DNA of 16,837 bases, from positions 1 through 16,837 of the forward strand of contig BBCA01000059.1 of assembly GCA_001311805.1 (NCBI GenBank), read 5' to 3'. The number at the start of each line of letters is the position of its first letter. Position 1 is the first letter of the stretch. The position numbers and the translations under genes are program-made. Below, piece by piece: positions 1 to 6,933 of the stretch. This DNA comes from Lentibacillus juripiscarius JCM 12147 (GTDB lineage: Bacteria > Bacillota > Bacilli > Bacillales_D > Amphibacillaceae). The notes below the pieces were generated by a model. It ran no database searches, was not told the origin of the DNA, and worked only from the letters and a program-made list of their open reading frames with translations.

Positions 1-139
1 GAGCACGAATGATTAAGTGTGTTTTCAGTTATAAGTTCGTATATTAAGCAAAAAATGTATTTATGAAATTCATTCAATATAACTCTTAATTGCAAAGTAA
101 GCCACGTCCGGCTCCAGCGCCTTTGTTCATTGAATTGGG

Positions 140-172
140 AAAGCAGCCAACCGGCAGGCCAGCTGCTTTTTT
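140..172 (+). terminator. Rho-independent terminator, plus strand
   Basis: AAAGCAGC (140-147) pairs with GCTGCTTT (162-169) around a 14-nt loop and is followed by a run of six T, giving a plus-strand intrinsic terminator. It would end a transcript that begins left of the window. Confidence 0.6.
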
Positions 173-186
173 GAATACTAGTCCGT

Positions 187-359
187 GTTCAAAAAGGAGG
201 ATAAAAGGACCGAAAATTTCGAGGCGACGTAGTTTCGAGCATAAGGAAAGCTACCCTGAATCCGCATCTCACGCAGGAAAAGCGGTTTTCTTTTCCAAGG
301 AGCAGAGAAACAAGTCAACGAAGAAATACGATGCGTCATTTTTACCGGACTTTTTGAAC
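187..359. repeat. 173-bp MITE-like element, inverted GTTCAAAAAG ends
   Basis: The left end reads GTTCAAAAAGGAGG (187-200) and the right end CGGACTTTTTGAAC (346-359), so the outer 10 bp are perfect inverted repeats. The interior is non-coding. A minimal copy made only of these two ends is at 10732-10759, and a diverged left end is at 16341-16380, so this is a dispersed family. It sits 8 bp beyond the stop codon of the binding-protein gene and could also shape the end of that transcript. Target-site duplications are not evident. I have an impression that similar intergenic repeats occur in other Bacillaceae, but I cannot check it here. Confidence 0.6.
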
Positions 360-367
360 AACCTATA

Positions 368-1384
368 TTACAGTGATTTCTTGACTTTTTCTGCCACATC
401 CTCAGGAATCCATTCCGTCCAAACATCTTCATGTTTCTTCATCCACCAGACGGCTGCTTCCTCTGCAGATGCGTCTTCATTTTCGTTCATGTAGTTCAAT
501 GCTTCTTCTGTCAGCGCACTGCTAGTTTCATAGTTTTTCAGAAAATCAACGACATCTGGTGCTTTATCCGGAACATCTTTATGAACAGCAACAACGACAT
601 CATTTGGTGGTGCTTGTGTTGCTTTCGTTTTTCGTATACTTCCGGATCATATTCTGGTTCCTGCAGTAACGTCAAATCATATTTGGCCGTCACAGCTGTT
701 GGGGACCAGTAGTAGCCCACCCATGCTTCCCCAGCTTCATAGGCATCTGCCAGTGAGGCAACAATGGCTGCATCAGAACCAGGTTTAAAGTTGACAAACG
801 ACTCATTCAATCCGTACGATTCCATTTTTAGTAATAGCTTTTTCAATAGCCCATCCACTTGGTGCGTTGATCAGGCGGCCTTTTCCTGGTTCCGCCGGAT
901 CCTCAAAAAGTTCTGGATAGTTTTTCAGGTCCTCAACCGTTTTCAGGCCTGGAGCCATTGGTTCAATGCCGCGTTCCTCATCACCTTCAATGACATATGT
1001 TGGAACATACAAGCCTTGTTCATTGTCATCAAAATTCACAGAAACCTTCTCGATTTCACCAGCTTCAATCGCTTCTTCGTACACTTCTTTAATATTATCG
1101 GTCCAGACTTCCGTGTAGATATCAATATCACCTTCCCGCAGCCCCTGAACAGTTGCCGCCGTGGATCCTGGTGTAACTTCCGTATCAATACCATAGCCCT
1201 CTTCAATGATTCGCTGTGCAATCGAATTGTGCACCCTAATACTGTTCCAGCCAGCGTCAGCGAAAACAAGCTTATCCACTTTGTTCTCTGAACCTGATTC
1301 AGATTCTGCTTCTGAATCTGAACCGCCACAGGCAGCTAGCACTGTCAGCATCATCACAGCTGCCAAGATTAATAGCTTTTTCAT
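368..1384 (-). CDS. glycine betaine/proline-type ABC transporter substrate-binding lipoprotein (two frameshifts)
   Basis: This is a solute-binding protein of the OpuAC/ProX type, which captures quaternary-ammonium compatible solutes outside the membrane and passes them to an ABC permease for osmoprotection. The N-terminus is a lipoprotein signal (MKKLLILAA..LAAC, lipid Cys19) followed by an acidic, Ser-rich linker. The family stretches FADAGWNSIRVHNSIAQ, IYTEVWTDNI and AWVGYYWSPTAV follow, and the C-terminus is Trp-rich (WWMKKHEDVWTEW). Two frameshifts interrupt it: a T5 run at 825-829 (one base too many) and a T5 run at 628-632 (one too few). Correcting both gives 338 residues. The start has AAGGGG seven bases upstream. 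No ATPase or permease gene adjoins it, so it either acts with a transporter encoded elsewhere or is an orphan. Exact ligand is unproven. Confidence 0.85.
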
Positions 1385-1886
1385 TTGATTACCCCTTTTT
1401 GTTTATTTTTCTTGTGTCCTCGAAATCAAAAAAAAAAACTGAATATCGTCGTTTGAGAGGTGAAAAAAAAAAATATGTCCCTGAAGGTTAGAAGGTGACA
1501 TGACTTGTGTGAACGAAGCATTGTGTGGATGACATCTCTTGTAAACACTATTTATCATAATAGACTAAATAGTTTTTATCAAACCGCAAATTCATTGATT
1601 TACGACGATTAACAAAGATATAACCATGATAGCTCACTATAACGTGCCAATCCTTGCATAATATTCCAAAATACTCTCTCTATCGACAAAAAGCCGGTGT
1701 GACGCGCTTTTCCGACGGCAATATCTCCGTAATAGATATGGATACGGAAGACAAGTAGTATTTTATGGGTGCCATTCCGGTGTTCTGTTGGGACCGAATG
1801 ACAGGTTCTCCTCTCTGTTCGGTCGTTCGTCACCTATATGTAGTTATTAAATGATTTGATGTATTCATTACAATATTAGATATCAA

Positions 1887-1924
1887 AAAACGCTTGGATA
1901 ATTATATATCTATCCAAACGTTTT
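1887..1924. terminator. orphan bidirectional terminator-like hairpin
   Basis: AAAACG-C-TTGGATA (1887-1900) pairs with TATCCAA-A-CGTTTT (1911-1924) with a single mismatch and a 10-nt loop. A-runs before and T-runs after allow function in either direction. No annotated gene ends here: the nearest minus-strand gene, murG, has its own terminator at 2197-2232, and no plus-strand gene lies to the left. Confidence 0.5.
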
Positions 1925-1986
1925 GTTTGTTAAGTCAATTGTTAAAATAGGTTTTAAAATAACTTTATTGTTTCCGATGCAGTTGA

Positions 1987-2158
1987 TATAAACTGCGACA
2001 CAATTTGTGTGCTATGACACCGCTACGGAAATACACTTGGTGCTCGTCGTGTTGCAAGTCTTCCGATGAAGACTTTCTTGATTTTCGCGCGACTTTTGGA
2101 CCGGTTCGCGCGACTTTCGGCCCGGCTGCGCGACGTAGCAGTTATGTCGCAGTTTATA
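1987..2158. repeat. 172-bp element with 14-bp terminal inverted repeats
   Basis: TATAAACTGCGACA at 1987-2000 recurs inverted as TGTCGCAGTTTATA at 2145-2158, a perfect 14-bp terminal inverted repeat. A third copy of the end occurs at 16501-16514 in a different sequence context. The interior has no gene. It contains 21-bp tandem repeats at 2084-2104 and 2105-2125 plus a partial third (2126-2135), built on a GCGCGAC core and richer in GC than the flanks. This suggests a small non-autonomous mobile or dispersed element. No transposase is visible. Confidence 0.55.
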
Positions 2159-2196
2159 GACATTGTTCAGGAGGGGTTCATTCCCTAAAGTGAAGC

Positions 2197-2232
2197 AAAA
2201 AACCTCGGCTTGGTATTCAGCGCACCGAGGTT
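2197..2232 (-). terminator. murG terminator
   Basis: On the minus strand AACCTCGG (2232-2225) pairs with CCGAGGTT (2208-2201) across a 16-nt loop and runs into six T. It lies about 50 bp past the corrected murG stop codon. Confidence 0.7.
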
Positions 2233-2279
2233 ACTATCTATCACCATCAGACAACATTTTATTAGCTCATCTAATTCTC

Positions 2280-3352
2280 TTATTTACCCGCGGTTTCTTT
2301 AATAATCTCCATCACACGGCTCCGTGCCTTTTCACTCCGGTAGTTTTTCATATGATCAATCATGACCGGCGCCTGTTTTTCAGCTTGTTTAACTCTTGCA
2401 CCAGTGAATCGTTTGTCAGTTCTTCTTCTTCAAGGACATTTGCGTAATTTTTCTCTTTAAAAGAATTGGCATTAATAATCTGGTCTCCTCTGCTTGCCGA
2501 TCGGGACAATGGAACAAGGAGCATTGGTTTCCTTAATGCCAGAAACTCAAAAATGGCGTTCGCCCCGGCACGCGACAGAACAAAATCAGCGGCAGCAAAC
2601 ATATCCTTCAAATCTTCATGAACGTATTCAAATTGCACGTAACCAGCTTGTTCGGCGGAGGGATCGATTTTTCCTGACCCGCAAATATGGGCAATCTGAA
2701 ATTCGGGTAATAACTGATTAAGGCTTTCCCGGACAGTTTGATTGATTTTTCGGATCCGCCGCTTCCGCCCATAATTAAAAGAACGGGTTTTGCCTTCGTG
2801 AATCCGCACATTTCAAGTCCGCGTGTTTTTATCCCCTTCAAACAATTCTTCGCGTATAACGGCGCCAACATATTCGGCTTTTTTCTGTGGAAGATAGTCC
2901 ATTGTTTCTGGAAACGTTGCCAGTACTCGTTTCGCAAATGGAATCGCCAATTTGTTGGCTAGCCCCGGCGTGAAATCCGACTCATGGATAACTGCCGGAA
3001 CCCCGCGCAGTTTTGCGGCAACAATCACCGGAACGGATACAAAACCACCTTTGGAAAAGACAACCGACGGCTTCCGTTTGCCAAGGATACGCCATGACTC
3101 AAGCGTTCCTTTCAACACTTTGAATGGATCCTTCATATTCTCCTTCGACAGGTAGCGTCGCAATTTCCCTGTTGACACAGAATGATAGGAGACACCTTCA
3201 AGCGGTTCAATCAGCCTTCGTTCAATTCCCTGCCTGGAACCAATATAATCTATTTCCCAGCCCTCTTTTTGAAATAACGGAATCAAGGCCAGATTGACAA
3301 TGACATGCCCTGCTGTGCCACCACCCGTAAATAGAATTCGATTTGCTTTCAT
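2280..3352 (-). CDS. MurG-family UDP-GlcNAc: lipid I N-acetylglucosaminyltransferase (three frameshifts)
   Basis: MurG adds GlcNAc to undecaprenyl-PP-MurNAc-pentapeptide (lipid I) at the inner face of the membrane, making lipid II for peptidoglycan. The N-terminal glycine loop reads [10 protein letters not shown] (residues 8-17), followed by [32 protein letters not shown] and the C-terminal UDP-GlcNAc site, including MGGSGGS and [12 protein letters not shown]. Three homopolymer frameshifts split it: T5 at 2826-2830 (one extra), T5 at 2746-2750 (one missing) and T5 at 2376-2380 (one missing). With these corrected it is 357 residues, normal for MurG, ending at TAA 2282-2280. I chose ATG 3352 because AAGGAG lies 10 bp upstream, inside the longer open frame. 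It stands alone, outside any mur/fts cluster, so it may be a second MurG. It is transcribed divergently from the MATE remnant. Confidence 0.88.
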
Positions 3353-3394
3353 AACCCAAGCACTCCTTCTTTCGCACACGTTAGAAAAACTTGA

Positions 3395-3420
3395 CTTTCA
3401 CTAAGTCTTTATAGTGAAAG
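3395..3420. promoter_or_regulatory. 9-bp inverted repeat in the murG/MATE divergent region
   Basis: CTTTCACTA (3395-3403) and TAGTGAAAG (3412-3420) form a perfect inverted repeat with an 8-bp spacer. It lies between the two divergent starts, so it could be an operator or a leader hairpin for murG. It lacks a T-run in either direction, which argues against a terminator. On the MATE side a TATAAT at 3481-3486 is a possible -10 box with a poor -35. Confidence 0.4.
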
Positions 3421-3549
3421 CCTTAGTTTTACTTATAAGGTCAACCATCATTTATACTTCCTGACGTTGAAGTAAAACGGTATAATGATGTGGAATCAAT
3501 TTTTACTTCTTCTATCCTAATGGAAAATTATATAGAAAGGAAGGGTATT

Positions 3550-4082
3550 ATGCATGAAACAGCAACATTAAAGGAAAAGCTCAAACTATTCACTGTCATC
3601 GTAATACCCATCCTGATTACCCAATCTGGTATGTATCTCATGAACTTTTTTGACACAGTGATGTCCGGGCGGGCAAGTGCTGCCGATCTGGCCGGTGCAG
3701 CTATCGGATCCAGCCTGTGGGTCCCGATCTTCACAGGTTTTAACGGCGTGTTCCTAGCCATTACACCGATTATTGCACATATTATTGGAGCAGGAAAGAA
3801 AAAGATGTTTCGGAAAAATCCAGCAAGGTATTTACCTGGCAGTCATACTGGCCTTATTGGTTCTTCTCTTCGGGGCGTTTGCGCTTAATCCTGTCATGCA
3901 ATTGATGGATCTAGAAGCAGATGTCCGTCACATCGCCAAATATTACCTTATTGCCCTGGGGGCTGGAACCGTTCGGCTATTGGGTTGGTATCATTATTGG
4001 CTTAAGCGCCGGCGCTCTCGCACTTGTCATACGGCTCCGGCACCTGCAGAAACAAAAGCTGCGACTTATACATTCGGAGTAG
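3550..4082 (+). pseudogene. MATE-family multidrug exporter, internally deleted and frameshifted
   Basis: The N-terminal part (LKLFTVIVIPILITQSGMYLM, then NFFDTVMSGRASAADLAGAAIG) is the first MATE helix pair. It continues through helices 3 and 4 to ALGAGTV near position 3970. The next readable family sequence, from 3973, is FGYWVGIIIGLSAGALALVIR, which is the last transmembrane helix and tail of a MATE protein. About 275 residues of a normal ~455 are therefore missing, and the junction also changes frame. Two further frameshifts lie in A5 runs at 3799-3803 and 3814-3818, each one base short. The start at 3550 is preceded by AGGAAGGG. MATE proteins exchange Na+ or H+ for cationic drugs, but this remnant cannot form a transporter. 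A misassembly is the alternative explanation. Confidence 0.85.
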
Positions 4083-4103
4083 GAAAACTTTCCGACATTA
4101 CTA

Positions 4104-4132
4104 AAAAGACCGCCCATAATAGGCGGTCTTTT
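4104..4132. terminator. bidirectional terminator between MATE remnant and nucleoside transporter
   Basis: AAAAGACCGCC (4104-4114) and GGCGGTCTTTT (4122-4132) form a perfect 11-bp stem with a 7-nt loop and A/T tracts on both sides. It serves the converging plus-strand MATE remnant and minus-strand transporter gene. Confidence 0.9.
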
Positions 4133-4163
4133 CGCATACGCTTTTTTAAAGCTGCATCACAGG

Positions 4164-5354
4164 TTATAGAAACAGCCCTGCGATGGTTGCGGACAGGATG
4201 GAAGCGAGTGTCGCACCAATCAGCAATTTCATACCGAAACCGGAAACCTGTACGGCCTTCTTGCTGTCGATCCCCTGAACAGTTCCGGCAATAATACCAA
4301 TCGATGAGAAGTTAGCAAAGCTTGTCAGAAATACCGATACAATGCCAACTGTTTTTTCAGACATGCCTCCCAGGATATCCTGGAACTCAAGCATTGCAAC
4401 AAATTCATTCGTGACAATCTTGGTGCCCATTATACCGCCTGCCTCAATGACTTCCCCAGGCGAAATGCCCATTAGTATACCAATCGGAGCAATAATATAG
4501 CCAAGAATCTCCTGTAACGTCACACCAGCAAATACAAACTGAATCAGCCAATTAACTAACTCAAGTGAAGCAATAAATGCAATCAGCATGGCAGCAACGA
4601 TTAAGGCAATTTTTCCGCCATCAAGCGCTCCATTGCTCATGGCTTCAAAAATGCTTTTATCATTGGACACATCTTTCACATCCACCACATCTTCCTCTTC
4701 AGGGACCTTCACAGGCGCAATGACGGATGCCATGATTAGTGCACTGAACATGTTAAGCGGCAATGCTGCAAGCACATATTGCGGCGGCAGAATCTGCAAG
4801 TAAGCTCCGACAATGGATGCCGATACGGAACCCATGGCAGATGCACTGACAATATAGAGCCGATTGTTATTCAAATGATGGAACTGCGTCTTAACGGCCA
4901 GCAAAGCTTCTGACTGACCGAAAAAGATACTGTTTACCGCGTTAAAGGACTCCACCTTTGGCAGACCGGTAATTTTTGATAACAGACCGCCTAAATATTT
5001 GATAATCGGCGGCAAGATGCGCAAATAGGTAAGCACTGACAAAAGTGTCGAGAAAAAGATAATCAGCAGCAAGACATTAAAAAAGAACACGCTTCCGCCT
5101 TCAGTTATCTGAATACCACCGACAACAAAGTTCACACCCTCTTTACCAAACTCAATCAGCTTATTAAAGCCTGCCGAAATTCCACTAATAACCGCACGGC
5201 CGATATCTGTATTGAACATGAACCATGTAATAACAAGCTGGGCAAGGAGCATGATACCAATACCCTTAAAATTGATATTTTTCTTATCGTTCGACATGAA
5301 ATATGCCAAAGCCAATACAATAATGATTGCTAATACCCCAAAAATAATACCCAC
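4164..5354 (-). CDS. NupC/NupG-family concentrative nucleoside transporter
   Basis: This polytopic inner-membrane protein imports nucleosides by symport with H+ or Na+. It is 396 residues with about ten hydrophobic segments, starting with the first helix at IIFGVLAIIIVLALAYFMS. Family marks are NSIFFGQSEALLAVK in the middle, TNEFVAMLEF near residue 325 and SFANFSSIGIIAGTVQG in the C-terminal third. I place the start at GTG 5354, because GGGGAGG lies 7 bases upstream and the length then matches the family. The longer ATG frame at 5429 has no ribosome site and adds a charged, atypical N-terminus. Unlike its neighbours the frame is intact. It is monocistronic, with its own terminator. The sequence does not tell which B. 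subtilis paralogue (NupC, NupG or NupQ) it matches best. Confidence 0.92.
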   Translation of the reverse strand: MGIIFGVLAIIIVLALAYFMSNDKKNINFKGIGIMLLAQLVITWFMFNTDIGRAVISGISAGFNKLIEFGKEGVNFVVGGIQITEGGSVFFFNVLLLIIFFSTLLSVLTYLRILPPIIKYLGGLLSKITGLPKVESFNAVNSIFFGQSEALLAVKTQFHHLNNNRLYIVSASAMGSVSASIVGAYLQILPPQYVLAALPLNMFSALIMASVIAPVKVPEEEDVVDVKDVSNDKSIFEAMSNGALDGGKIALIVAAMLIAFIASLELVNWLIQFVFAGVTLQEILGYIIAPIGILMGISPGEVIEAGGIMGTKIVTNEFVAMLEFQDILGGMSEKTVGIVSVFLTSFANFSSIGIIAGTVQGIDSKKAVQVSGFGMKLLIGATLASILSATIAGLFL

Positions 5355-5428
5355 TGGTTTGCCTCCCCTATGATGTGAAGCGAATGCAGCATCATGAAAC
5401 TGCTTACAAATCCGCTTTTTCATTGTCA

Positions 5429-5457
5429 ATTTTAACAGGTTGTCAGACGTCCAGCAA
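5429..5457 (-). promoter_or_regulatory. possible sigma-A promoter of the nucleoside transporter
   Basis: On the minus strand TTGCTG (5457-5452) and TAAAAT (5434-5429) are separated by 17 bp. The -35 is weak (3 of 6). It would give a leader of about 70 nt before the GTG start. Confidence 0.4.
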
Positions 5458-5600
5458 ATTAAAAATTTACCAAATAGAATTATACAGTTTTATTAGTTAT
5501 ACCCTGCACCTAGGAGTTTTAAAAGAAATAACCCAAAGAACGTAATTAAAATTGCGTTTCACACGTTACTGACAATATCATCCTATTCCTAACATTCCTT

Positions 5601-5642
5601 AAAAAAACCCCCGCAAGGACTTCTCATCCAAGCGAGGGTTTT
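5601..5642 (-). terminator. odhAB operon terminator
   Basis: On the minus strand a stem of 11 positions with one mismatch (AAAACCCTCGC at 5642-5632 against GCGGGGGTTTT at 5614-5604) is followed by a T-run. It lies 20 bp past the odhB stop. Confidence 0.85.
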
Positions 5643-5661
5643 ATTTTTGCTGTATAAGTCA

Positions 5662-6933
5662 TTAGCCTTCGAGCAGCAAGTCGTATGGGTCTTCGAGCAA
5701 CTCTTTGATGCGTACAAGGAATTGTACTGCTTCTTTTCCGTCAACAATCCGATGGTCATAGGATAATGCCAGGTACATCATTGGACGGACTTCAATGGAA
5801 TCATCCGGCATAACCATTGGACGTTTTTGGATATTATGCATGCCAAGAATACCAACCTGTGGTGAATTAAGGATTGGTGTCGACAGCATCGAACCAAATG
5901 TTCCGCCATTGGTGATCGTGAATGTTCCGCCCTGCAGTTCATCCAGTGACAACTCTTTATTAACGGCTTTTTTGCGAGATTGGCAATTTCACTTTCAACA
6001 CCGGCAAAGTCCATTTTGTCTGCATCACGGACAACCGGTACGACAAGTCCTTCTTCCGTCGATACAGCAATTCCAATGTCATAGAATTTTTTCAGTACAA
6101 GTTCGTTACCCTGAATTTCCGCATTTAGAAGTGGGAAGTCTTTCAGAGCGCCGATAACAGCTTTTGTAAAGAAAGACATGAAGCCTAACTTAATATCATG
6201 TTTCTGCATGAACTTTTCTTTCCGCTCACTGCGCAGTTTCATGATTCCTGACATATCCACTTCATTGAATGTTGTCAGCATGGCTGATTCCTGCTGTACA
6301 TTCACAAGCCGATTTGCAATCGTTTGACGGCGGCGTGACATTTTTGACCCGTTCAACTGGCTTATCAAATGTCGTTTTTTTCCGATTGCTTCGGTTCTTC
6401 TTTTTGGCCGGTTTTGCTTCTTTCTGTTCGCTGGTACCTTTGGCATGAGTATCAACATCTTCCGGACGGATACGGCCTAATGGATCGCGTGCCTGTACTT
6501 TGCTCAAATCAATACCCAGTTCACGTGCACGTTTACGGGTAGCAGGAGATGCGATGACGTCTGCATTATCAGCCGGTTGCTCTTCTCTTTGTGTATCTGC
6601 CTTTGCAGCAGGTGTTTCCTGTGGTGCTTCTTCTTTCGTTTCAGCTGCTTCGCCTGATGTGTTGTCAGACGCACCGGAAGCATCAGCCCCAGCTTCCCCC
6701 ATTCTCATCTACTTTAGCAATAACGTCGCCGACTTCGACATCCTCACCTTCGTCACGGACGATTTCTGTGATGACACCGGCATAATCTGTATTTACTTCG
6801 ACGTTCACTTTGTCTGTTTCCAGCTCGACGACTGCGTCCCCTTTTTCAACTTTGTCGCCTTTTTGACGAGCCACTCGGAAATAGTGCCTTCTGTGATGGA
6901 TTCTGCAAGTTCCGGAATCTTAATTTCGTTCAC
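5662..6933 (-). CDS. odhB: dihydrolipoamide succinyltransferase, E2 of 2-oxoglutarate dehydrogenase (several frameshifts)
   Basis: OdhB is the E2 core of the 2-oxoglutarate dehydrogenase complex and moves the succinyl group from lipoamide to CoA in the TCA cycle. Domains in order: a lipoyl domain ([15 protein letters not shown], lipoyl-lysine in ELETDKVNV at about Lys42), an acidic Ala/Glu-rich linker, a peripheral subunit-binding domain ([18 protein letters not shown]), and a catalytic domain ([12 protein letters not shown], then [13 protein letters not shown] with the active-site His). Four clear frameshifts lie in T5 6860-6864 (one missing), C5 6696-6700 (one extra), T5 6341-6345 (one extra) and T6 5968-5973 (one missing). 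A compensating pair in the linker (6401-6405 and 6375-6381) is likely. Net correction gives 423 residues, normal for the family. The start is GTG 6933 with AAAGGAGG upstream. It overlaps the end of odhA by 14 nt. Confidence 0.93.

Larger units (their letters stand above)
1..367. other. gene-free left edge with terminator and repeat element
   Basis: I see no supportable gene here. Positions 1-110 are AT-rich with no recognisable signal. A terminator lies at 140-172 and a 173-bp inverted-repeat element at 187-359, both described separately. Short open frames in this stretch resemble nothing I know and overlap the repeat element. Confidence 0.6.
1385..2279. other. 895-bp gene-free stretch
   Basis: I find no supportable gene. 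It holds two A11 tracts (1428-1438 and 1463-1473) in the leader of the binding-protein gene, an orphan terminator-like hairpin (1887-1924), an inverted-repeat element (1987-2158) and the murG terminator (2197-2232). Positions 1680-1840 have several short inverted repeats, for example GACCGAA with TTCGGTC around 1793-1825, but match no riboswitch or RNA I recognise. A 74-codon minus-strand frame at 1609-1833 has no recognisable motif and no convincing ribosome site. Confidence 0.55.

Noticed and set aside
764..1291. Plus-strand open frame of 175 codons
   Set aside because: It is antisense to the conserved binding-protein gene, has no ribosome site and no family resemblance.
1680..1860. Riboswitch or T-box leader
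   Set aside because: Short inverted repeats are present, but I could not find the T-box motif or any conserved riboswitch core, and no suitable gene follows.
4164..5429. Longer start for the nucleoside transporter at 5429
   Set aside because: No ribosome site precedes it, the added N-terminus is charged and atypical, and the GTG at 5354 has GGGGAGG at ideal spacing.
5662..6933. Programmed frameshifting or genuine pseudogene in odhB
   Set aside because: Four or more shifts in both directions, each at a mononucleotide run and with all motifs intact, and similar shifts in unrelated genes, point to sequencing error.
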